Below are positions 44,389 to 51,135 of a DNA stretch of 51,135 nt, piece by piece. The position numbers and the translations under genes are program-made. The notes under the pieces were generated by a model. It did not search any database and was not told the origin of the DNA. It saw only the letters and a list, made by a program, of their open reading frames with translations. Positions within the stretch are counted from its first letter, which is position 1, and every line of letters begins with the position of its first letter. This stretch comes from Enterobacteriaceae bacterium 4M9. GTDB lineage: Bacteria; Pseudomonadota; Gammaproteobacteria; Enterobacterales; Enterobacteriaceae. The DNA is taken from the NCBI GenBank assembly GCA_010092695.1, contig JAADJJ010000002.1, forward strand, positions 1-51,135, read 5' to 3'.

Positions 44389-45107
44389 TGCAGGAATTAC
44401 TCGAATATGCGACATCGTCGCAGGATGAAGTGTGTGCGCTGATTATTGAAGACGAGCACATCTACCGATGCCGGAATGTTCACCATGAGCCGAGGGAACA
44501 CTTTCGTATTAGTGATGATGACTGGCTCGCTGCTGAGGAAACAGGTGAGGTAACAGCAATATTTCATTCGCACCCAACTTACTCGCCGGTGCTGTCCGCT
44601 GCTGACAGGCAAATGCAACTCATAACCGGCTTGCCGTGGTTGTTAGCCAGTGGCGGAAGACTTCTTAAATTCCGTCCGGTACCGCATTTGCTGGGCCGCA
44701 AGTTTGAGCATGGTGTGATGGATTGCTACACGCTGTTACGTGATTCATACCATCTGTGCGGCATCGACCTGCCTGATTTTGAGCGCTCAAACGGCTGGTG
44801 GTTACGCGGGGAAAATCTCTACCTCAAAAACATGCCACTCAACGGATTCAGCCAGGTATCTCCGGTCGAAGCGCAACCCGGCGACATCATCATCAGGCAG
44901 CCTTTTCTCGGCGCTGACCCATGTCACGCAATGATTTTGCTGGATGACAACATCGTCCTTCATCACGACCACGCAGGGCATCTCAGCAGGCGCGAACCCA
45001 TGCGGCCAGCATACCTGAAACAGCTTCATTCTATCTGGAGGCACGAACAGTGCTCATCTTTAAATTTAGCGGGCATTTACGCCGATTTTACCGCCAAATC
45101 TCACTAA
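44388..45107 (+). CDS. K: Tail assembly protein K (JAMM plus NlpC/P60)
   Basis: The 239-residue product has an N-terminal JAMM/MPN domain with H60, H62 and D73 (HSHPTYSPVLSAAD) and E14. A C-terminal NlpC/P60 domain has C113 (MDCYTLLRDSY) and H180 (DPCHAMILLDD). Such proteins act in tail tip assembly and may cut peptidoglycan during entry. It overlaps gene I by 58 bases. Confidence 0.94.
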   Translation: MQELLEYATSSQDEVCALIIEDEHIYRCRNVHHEPREHFRISDDDWLAAEETGEVTAIFHSHPTYSPVLSAADRQMQLITGLPWLLASGGRLLKFRPVPHLLGRKFEHGVMDCYTLLRDSYHLCGIDLPDFERSNGWWLRGENLYLKNMPLNGFSQVSPVEAQPGDIIIRQPFLGADPCHAMILLDDNIVLHHDHAGHLSRREPMRPAYLKQLHSIWRHEQCSSLNLAGIYADFTAKSH

Positions 45108-45577
45108 ACGTTGATACCCCAGCACAAGGGCTGCGCCTGTTGATAGCGCAGAATCATGAGTTCAAAAAAGCCTTCCTCGGTTCAAAAATCAGAATGCGTA
45201 TCGCGGGTGAAGACGTTAACGAATCCTCCGTTAACTGGCATATGGACAGGCAACTTAAAGATGGCTCTGTCGTTCTGTTCGTCCCGGTAGTTGAAGGCGC
45301 AATTACCGGCACGACAGCCCTTGTCGCTACGCTCGTTATTGCTGCTGCGTCGGTGGCCTATTCGGTGTACATGGCGCGCAACATGAAGACTAAAACATCA
45401 GCCGAAGCTGCGGAAAGCAACACTCTCACGAATAACTCGTTTACCAGTGCAGAGAATCGCGTGGGGCAGGGGCGGCCTGTACCGGTTTTGCTGGGTGAAA
45501 TGGCGGTTGGCAGCAACGTTATCAGTCTGGGTATCGACACAGTGAATACCGATGACTGGGAAGAGATTATCAGCTAA
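45050..45577 (+). CDS. I: Tail assembly protein I
   Basis: The GTG at 45050 has GGAGG 8-9 bases upstream. The 175-residue product has an N-terminal ubiquitin-like domain (MLIFKFSGHLRRFYRQISLN, LRLLIAQNHEFKKAFLGSKI), a hydrophobic stretch (TGTTALVATLVIAAASVAYS) and a C-terminal RVGQGRPVPVLLGEMAVGS, as in lambda gpI. It acts with J and K in tip assembly. Confidence 0.9.
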   Translation: MLIFKFSGHLRRFYRQISLNVDTPAQGLRLLIAQNHEFKKAFLGSKIRMRIAGEDVNESSVNWHMDRQLKDGSVVLFVPVVEGAITGTTALVATLVIAAASVAYSVYMARNMKTKTSAEAAESNTLTNNSFTSAENRVGQGRPVPVLLGEMAVGSNVISLGIDTVNTDDWEEIIS

Positions 45578-45588
45578 AGGGGATAACC

Positions 45589-48500
45589 GTGAGCTCAGGC
45601 GGCGGCAAGGCAAGCACACCACGATTAATCGATGACAACCTGCGGTCAAAACAGTATTACCGCGTTCTGGACCTTATTTCTGAGGGGCCTATCTACGGCC
45701 CGGTAGACCAGCAACACCTCTCCTCATTCATGCTCAACAAAACCCCGATTACCGATGCCGCTGGCAATGTCAGCGTAAACGGGGTTTCTGTTGCATGGCG
45801 TCCCGGCTCTGAAGCCCAGGAGCCTATTAACGGGTTTTCAGCTATCGAGGCTACAACCATCGTTAATGCCGCGGTCACATACGATACGCCTATTGTCAGG
45901 ACAATAACTGACCAGGATGTTACCCGCGTGAGGTTTAACTTGGGCGTAACCGGGCTGGTTGAGCAGGATGCGCAGGGTAACCAGAAAAACACCTCGGTTA
46001 CGATGGTGCTGGAGAGTCGCGCTGGCACTGGGAGTTGGGTAATTGAAAAAACGGTGACCATTACCGGCAAAATCTCCGGCGAGTTCCTGGAGGCGCACCT
46101 GATTGATGCGCCAGCAACTAAACCGTTCGATATCCGCGTTCGTCGCATCACGCCTGACAGCACCAGTGATTTGCTCTCTAACGGCACAATCTGGAACAGC
46201 TACAGCGAAATCACAGATGACAACCTTAGCTATCCATTTTCAGCTATCGCCGGGGCTGTTATTGACCGTGACCAGTACACAGACACACCCAGCCGCACCT
46301 ATCACCTGCGCGGGTTAATCGTATCCGTGCCGGATAACTACGACCCAATAGCTCGCACCTATACCGGACTCTGGACAGGCGGTTTTAAACAGGCGTGGAC
46401 CAATAACCCCGCGTGGCTTTTTCGCGAACTGGCAACCAACACGCGTTTCGGACTTGCCCGCCGTGCTGGTTATATCGACGTGGACGACGGTGCTCTGTAT
46501 GTGCTGTCGCAGTATTGCGATCAGTTAGTGGATGATGGCTACGGCGGCATGGAGCCACGCATGACGCTAAACGCCTATATCACTGAACAGGCCAGCGCTC
46601 GCGATATCCTCGACAAAATAGCAGGCATGTTTCGCGGTATCGCGCTATGGGATGGCATGCGACTTACTGTCATGATTGATGCGCCGCAAGACCCCGTCGC
46701 CAGTATTACCAACGCTAATGTCGTGGACGGCAAATTCACCCGTAGCTCGGTTAAACGCTCAGAGAAATACAATGCTGTGGTCGTATCATGGACTGACCCG
46801 GATAACGGCTGGGAGCAGGTAAAAGAATACGTTTCCGACGATGAAATGATAGCCCGCGGCAACTACAACGAAACCACGCTTGAGGCGTTCGGTTGCACCT
46901 CTCGCGGGCAGGCGTGGCGTGCGGGTAAGTGGTTGCTGGAAACAGCAAAGCGCGAGAGTAGCCGCCTGTCGTTCCAGATGGCCCGTGATGCCATTCATTT
47001 TACGCCTGGCGATATCGTAGAAATCATGGATAACAACTATGCTGGCGCTCGCCTCGGTGGGCGCATTATGTCTCACTTCGGGGCCACGATTACTGTAGAT
47101 GCCGTGGATTCAGCGCTGATATCCAGCGGCGACACCATGTCAATAATGAGTAGTGATGGCAAGTTCGTTAAATACGATATCGCAGGCGTATCAGGCAATG
47201 TCATTTTTCTGCGCACAACTCCATCGTGGGTGCGAGATGGCACGATATTCGCTATCTCAACTAGCAGCGTTCACACGCGGCTGTTTCGCATCCTCAGCGT
47301 GACGGAAACAGATAATAACTCCGTTTACAGCATCACCGCATCACAGCATGACCCAAACAAACAGGCCGTGGTAGATGAGGGGGCAGTATTCGAAATACCG
47401 ACCGATACGCTCAACGGTTATCGAGTCCCGAACATCGAAAACCTTCGCATCATAAACACCAACTCGGAGACAGTCCAGGTAACCGCAACGTGGGAGACAG
47501 CAACCACCACTAAAAAACTGGTGTTTGAACTATACGTCTATACCGATGATGGTCGTGTTGTGGCGCAGTACGAAACCGAACAATTCAGGTATGAGTTTTA
47601 CGGGCTGGATGCCGGTAGCTACACACTCGGTGTACGCGGGCGTAACGAGAATGGCATGAAGGGCGCTGAAACGCAGGTAAGCCTGATTATCGGCGCGCCG
47701 TCAGCACCGTCTAATGTCATCTGGACGCCTGGTCTGTTCTCAGCCGATATCGTGCCGGTTATGCGCGTAACAGCAACTACGGATACATCATTCGAGTTCT
47801 GGTATTCCGGCACTACGCCTGTCACTAACCTGTCCGCAGTGGAGGATAACGCCCAGTTTCTCGGGCGCTCGACGCAATGGACGCTCCACGGGCTTAAAGC
47901 GGACACGACATACTACGTTTATGTCCGTACCCGGAACGCTTTCGGGGTGTCTGATTTTGTCGAGGCGTCAGGCGAGGCATCGTCAGACATACCCGGCATG
48001 ATTGACCTGATTGATGATGCTGTGCGTGATTCTGAGGCGTTTAAAAATGTACAGGAGGGGATTGATACTAACCTTGAGGGCGTTATGCAGAACGCCCTGG
48101 CAAACCACGGCACCGTAGAGCATCAGTGGGCTCAATATGGCGAGGTGCGGGCAGATATCCTCATAGTTAAAACAACGGTTGCTGATGTCGAGCATGGGCT
48201 TGCTGACCTTTCAACATATGTCCAGGCACAGATAGGTGAAAATGGTGAGTTGACGGCGGCAGTAAATGAAAAAATGACGGCAGAGGTGAGGGATGATGGA
48301 TCTGCTAAGGCCTCTTATACGCTAAATATGGGGATTATTCGGAATGGTGTTAAGTATAACACCGGCTTCGGCATGTCCATTGAGCCTGATGGCAACACGT
48401 ATAAATCCACAGTTGTTTTTGCTGCTGACCAATTTGGCATTTATTCCGGGAGCGACCCCGGTAATTATCAGGCTGCATTCTTTGTGTATAACGGGCAGGT

Positions 48501-48777
48501 GTTTATTCGTTCTGCTTTTATTCAGGATGGCAGCATTGATAATGCTAAAATAGGTAATTACATCAGGTCTAATGGTTTTGTTTCTGGCTCGTCTGGTTGG
48601 AATATTCCAAAAGATGGCTCTCCAGAATTTAACAACGGCACGTTCAGAGGAAGTCTTTATGCCTCCAATGGTAACTTTAGTTTTAACGGCACCAGCAATA
48701 CTGTTGTTCTGGATGGTAATGGGGTAACGGTCAATGTTACTGGTGGAGGTAAAATCGTCCTGGGTAAATGGAGCTAA
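45589..48777 (+). CDS. J: Central tail fibre J (host specificity)
   Basis: The GTG start has AAGGGG 7 bases upstream; 1062 residues. The N-terminus (KASTPRLIDDNLRSKQYYRV, LDLISEGPIYGP) and the hub-like and fibronectin-type parts (VTATWETATTTKKLVFELYV, DADTTYYVYVRTRNAFGVSD-like region) match J proteins. The C-terminal ~250 residues are fibre-like and end in a short beta-rich tip; they should decide receptor choice. It is the tail tip centre. Confidence 0.96.
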   Translation: MSSGGGKASTPRLIDDNLRSKQYYRVLDLISEGPIYGPVDQQHLSSFMLNKTPITDAAGNVSVNGVSVAWRPGSEAQEPINGFSAIEATTIVNAAVTYDTPIVRTITDQDVTRVRFNLGVTGLVEQDAQGNQKNTSVTMVLESRAGTGSWVIEKTVTITGKISGEFLEAHLIDAPATKPFDIRVRRITPDSTSDLLSNGTIWNSYSEITDDNLSYPFSAIAGAVIDRDQYTDTPSRTYHLRGLIVSVPDNYDPIARTYTGLWTGGFKQAWTNNPAWLFRELATNTRFGLARRAGYIDVDDGALYVLSQYCDQLVDDGYGGMEPRMTLNAYITEQASARDILDKIAGMFRGIALWDGMRLTVMIDAPQDPVASITNANVVDGKFTRSSVKRSEKYNAVVVSWTDPDNGWEQVKEYVSDDEMIARGNYNETTLEAFGCTSRGQAWRAGKWLLETAKRESSRLSFQMARDAIHFTPGDIVEIMDNNYAGARLGGRIMSHFGATITVDAVDSALISSGDTMSIMSSDGKFVKYDIAGVSGNVIFLRTTPSWVRDGTIFAISTSSVHTRLFRILSVTETDNNSVYSITASQHDPNKQAVVDEGAVFEIPTDTLNGYRVPNIENLRIINTNSETVQVTATWETATTTKKLVFELYVYTDDGRVVAQYETEQFRYEFYGLDAGSYTLGVRGRNENGMKGAETQVSLIIGAPSAPSNVIWTPGLFSADIVPVMRVTATTDTSFEFWYSGTTPVTNLSAVEDNAQFLGRSTQWTLHGLKADTTYYVYVRTRNAFGVSDFVEASGEASSDIPGMIDLIDDAVRDSEAFKNVQEGIDTNLEGVMQNALANHGTVEHQWAQYGEVRADILIVKTTVADVEHGLADLSTYVQAQIGENGELTAAVNEKMTAEVRDDGSAKASYTLNMGIIRNGVKYNTGFGMSIEPDGNTYKSTVVFAADQFGIYSGSDPGNYQAAFFVYNGQVFIRSAFIQDGSIDNAKIGNYIRSNGFVSGSSGWNIPKDGSPEFNNGTFRGSLYASNGNFSFNGTSNTVVLDGNGVTVNVTGGGKIVLGKWS

Positions 48778-48779
48778 CA

Positions 48780-49742
48780 ATGCCCCAAGGATTATATATT
48801 GATTTAAAAGATGGCAGGCCACCAATGGAAATTACATCTGGTGTGCGCTGTCCGTCATACTGCATGACAACGCAACAATCTCTATCTTCTTCCTCTATTG
48901 CTGTCAGTAATTACGTCAGTGATTCTCAATTACTTTTCATACCACGACAAACAGTTCAGTCGTACAGAGAGGGAACAAATTTAGTGCCGACAGTTGATGT
49001 TCTCAGTGGGGTTTCATTTTCTGGTGGGACAATGACCCATTCAACATGGAACAGTATGTCGCATACGGTAAATATGATTTGGCCGGGAACGGTTTGGCAA
49101 ATACTACCTGCATCCTCGGGTTCAATCGGATTGTACATACAGGACAGTACAGACTTTCTGTCAATCACCGACGCCACAATGTCAGGACAATGTGTTTATG
49201 CAGCAGAGATAACCGTTAGCGGCTCATGGGATACGCCAACAATAGCGGGATACGATAGAGAAAAGTATTCAGTATTTGCCCGCTGGAATGCCGCTGGTGT
49301 TGTTGTCGATTTTGACGGTTCAGCAATCATGGCTTTTGTAGAGCGAGACGGAGAGGATGTGGCAGCGAGTGTAACAATGACTGTAGCTATATTCGCCTCT
49401 GGTGTAGCGCCCACTCCCGGCGATGGATTGACGATAATTAACAGCAAGGGTGCTTGCACATTTTCAACAGTCAAGCGCCCATTTATTTATCATGGCGCAT
49501 TATATACACCGTCATTTGCTAATGCTGATATTGGTAATCGAATGGTGTTATTAGGGCGGTATGGGTATTCGAGTAAAGCAAATTCTGGCTGGTGCTGGCT
49601 TAAATTTGCAGGATTAGTTATGCAGGGAAATAACGTCAGGCTAGGCGGTGGGCAGGTTCAGAATTACTGGACTGACCAATACCCTGTCACTGGGCAACGC
49701 GCTACGGCAATTAGCGTGCCGTGTGTTGACAATATTTATTAG
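48780..49742 (+). CDS. Tail protein, DUF6453 type
   Basis: Starts at MPQGLYIDLKDGRPPMEITS (GGAG 6 bases upstream); 320 residues. The opening followed by GVRCPSYCM is typical of DUF6453 proteins that follow J in many enterobacterial siphophages. The rest is beta-rich (MVLLGRYGYSSKANSGWCWL). Role unknown; probably part of the tail tip or a fibre base. Confidence 0.78.
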   Translation: MPQGLYIDLKDGRPPMEITSGVRCPSYCMTTQQSLSSSSIAVSNYVSDSQLLFIPRQTVQSYREGTNLVPTVDVLSGVSFSGGTMTHSTWNSMSHTVNMIWPGTVWQILPASSGSIGLYIQDSTDFLSITDATMSGQCVYAAEITVSGSWDTPTIAGYDREKYSVFARWNAAGVVVDFDGSAIMAFVERDGEDVAASVTMTVAIFASGVAPTPGDGLTIINSKGACTFSTVKRPFIYHGALYTPSFANADIGNRMVLLGRYGYSSKANSGWCWLKFAGLVMQGNNVRLGGGQVQNYWTDQYPVTGQRATAISVPCVDNIY

Positions 49743-49750
49743 GTGGGTAA

Positions 49751-50956
49751 ATGGCTACAGGAACAATCTCTTTAACTAAAAACTCCGATACTGTTATTGG
49801 TGCGGGAACAAGCTTCAGCAGCGAAATAAAGAATGGCGATTTTATCGTTGCCGATGTTGGCGGGTTGTCTTACACGCTGGCCGTTAAAACGGTAAGTGGA
49901 AATACGAGCATTGTGTTAGTTAATAAATATACTGGTCCAACTATGGCAGGGCGAGCTTTTGAGGTGGTAACACAAAATGCTATGTCAATGCTAACTGCTG
50001 CTATCGTTGTACAAAATACAGAGGCGCTGCGCGGTTTAAATTATGACAAGCGGAACTGGCAGCAACTTTTTACAGCTACAGGCAATATAACCGTAACCTT
50101 ACCTGACAATAGCTCCTGGACTGGCCCTGCCTGGGGGGCCATTACTTCCAGTCTTGCTGCGAAAATGGATAAAATCCAGAACCTGAACGACGTTGAGAAC
50201 AAAGCGACCGCCCGCAATAACCTCGGCCTTACTCTCATCAGCAGCACCACAGACGAGACAGCAGGACGCGTGATGACGACCGGCGCGGCTGGATTGCTGG
50301 CGCGCTCAACACCTCTAATTGCTGGCAGTTACAACCGCTATCCGTCCGGGTTCTATCGCTCGGGCGGTGGAGCTGGAAATGTTGGCTACGGCGCAGGCAT
50401 CTACTGCTCGTATGACGACACTATTTGTTTTCATATTCACGTGCAGGGTAATGGACAGCTCCACTACCGCTATTTAAACGCCGGATTGATAACGTATGAT
50501 CACACCGTTTACTCGACTGGCAACACGACAAAATCAAGCGATGGCACGCTAAAAGCTGCGTCGCCGGTGGCGCGCATAGTGAAATCTCAGGCAGAAACAG
50601 AGCGTGCTGATATCAACGAGGACGAATTTGAGTGGTGCGGTGCGGGTACGGCCAATGCTGAGGCGGCAGGAATTGAAATCACGCGTCAGGATGTTGGCGT
50701 TTACGTTATTACCGGCGCTGCGGGTTTAGCTGAGGATGGATGGCGATTGCTCCCGCCACGCGACCCGAACGGCAGCGGAGACCTCGGAATTGTTGAAGCT
50801 GAGGGGATCGATAGCGGCATCACTGTTCGCCTCTACAAGCGGCGCTGGCAGCTAACTGATGATGGTGACATCGAACCCGTTAAAGGCCCACTGATTGATG
50901 TACCTGTCAATAGCTGGATTGATGTACGCCTGAGCATGCCACTAGTAAACGAGTGA
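49751..50956 (+). CDS. Tail fibre protein, 401 aa
   Basis: The N-terminus (TGTISLTKNSDTVIGAGTSF) is a short virion-anchor type, the middle has KIQNLNDVENKATARNNLGL, a common tail-fibre segment, and the C-terminus (WLLPPRDPNGSGDLGIVEAE-like region, YKRRWQLTDDGDIEPVKGPL, DVPVNSWIDVRLSMP) is a conserved fibre tip. It is the last gene of the late operon and probably mediates first contact with the host surface. Confidence 0.85.
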   Translation: MATGTISLTKNSDTVIGAGTSFSSEIKNGDFIVADVGGLSYTLAVKTVSGNTSIVLVNKYTGPTMAGRAFEVVTQNAMSMLTAAIVVQNTEALRGLNYDKRNWQQLFTATGNITVTLPDNSSWTGPAWGAITSSLAAKMDKIQNLNDVENKATARNNLGLTLISSTTDETAGRVMTTGAAGLLARSTPLIAGSYNRYPSGFYRSGGGAGNVGYGAGIYCSYDDTICFHIHVQGNGQLHYRYLNAGLITYDHTVYSTGNTTKSSDGTLKAASPVARIVKSQAETERADINEDEFEWCGAGTANAEAAGIEITRQDVGVYVITGAAGLAEDGWRLLPPRDPNGSGDLGIVEAEGIDSGITVRLYKRRWQLTDDGDIEPVKGPLIDVPVNSWIDVRLSMPLVNE

Positions 50957-50976
50957 GACAGATTTGAGACACACAA

Positions 50977-51000
50977 AGCCTTGCATCGGTTTGCAAGGCT
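50977..51000. terminator. Perfect inverted repeat after the last tail gene
   Basis: AGCCTTGCA-TCGGTT-TGCAAGGCT is a 9-bp stem. No T-run follows, so it may be a factor-dependent end of the late transcript or part of the att region. Confidence 0.5.
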
Positions 51001-51017
51001 GGGGCATGGATGGGGCA
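51000..51017. repeat. Tandem TGGGGCA motif, right edge (possible integrase arm site)
   Basis: TGGGGCATGGATGGGGCA pairs with the motif at 73-90. It supports the view that the window spans the prophage from arm to arm. Confidence 0.45.
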
Positions 51018-51021
51018 AAAA

Positions 51022-51075
51022 ATTAGCGCAAAACAACTCAAAACCTATGAAGGTAGTGATTTGCCTTGCGCTAAT
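51022..51075. repeat. Inverted repeat at the right edge
   Basis: ATTAGCGCAA (51022-51031) is inverted as TTGCGCTAAT (51066-51075), 34 bases apart. It lies after the TGGGGCA motif and may frame the attR region. No repeat of ten bases or more with the first 60 bases of the window was found. The remaining 60 bases show nothing I can name. Confidence 0.4.
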
Positions 51076-51135
51076 GTATTGCTTTGAACCCGCTTCCTAT
51101 CTACATCAGCTAACTTTCAATCTTTACAACTGCCT

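Overview
The window is an essentially complete lambdoid prophage, or the genome of a temperate siphophage of an enterobacterium such as Escherichia, Salmonella or Enterobacter. The evidence is the gene order int-xis, pL operon, cI/cro/cII, O-like and DnaB-like replication genes, nin genes, Q, lysis, head, tail. Close matches to known families include lambda CI, Cro, CII and CIII, P22 gp24-like N, RusA, NinB, NinH, YbcO, and lambda tail proteins M, L, K, I and J. The exact host is not determined. Integrase lies at the left edge and the last tail-fibre gene at the right edge. Both edges carry a near-identical TGGGGCA tandem motif, as expected if the two phage arms of attL and attR are present. 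I found no convincing att core.

Left arm (57-12850, minus strand). pL transcribes a P22 gp24-like antiterminator, a pentapeptide-repeat protein, CIII, a Rad52-type annealing protein, SSB and a long chain of overlapping small Ea-type genes, including an Ea22-like protein and a DUF551 protein. It ends in accessory modules: a three-gene regulator cluster with a Ros/MucR-type zinc-finger protein, a gene behind a perfect LexA box, an Ash protein, an AntA-type antirepressor, then xis and int. Several intrinsic terminators interrupt this arm, so N-dependent antitermination at nutL is needed for full expression.

Immunity and early right (12640-19760). CI and Cro diverge around operators related to a second operator cluster at pL. 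nutL and nutR share boxA and a similar GAAG-loop boxB. cII, an OOP-like antisense terminator, an initiator gene with internal iterons (probable origin), a DnaB-like helicase, recombination and nin genes and an 82-type Q follow. A late promoter region with two terminators comes next.

Late region (19815-50956, plus strand). The lysis cassette has a dual-start pinholin, a SAR endolysin, Rz and an embedded Rz1. Two membrane-protein genes and four small structural or accessory genes precede terS, terL, portal, Mu F-like, protease with a nested scaffold start, decoration and major capsid genes. Connector and tail genes follow, interrupted by an HNH endonuclease gene. Between the tail assembly chaperone and the tape measure sits a 4.5-kb accessory island. 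It holds Rha with a structured leader, an Arc/Mnt-like repressor pair with three operators, two antirepressors and two exported moron proteins behind a shared upstream element. It resembles the P22 immI locus moved into the tail operon. After the tape measure come two antisense small genes, several terminators, then M, L, K, I, J and two distal tail genes.

The least explained elements are the Rha leader RNA, the immI-like island, the shared moron element, the two-repeat MucR-type regulator module, the SOS-controlled 89-residue protein and the nested inverted repeats after the tape measure.
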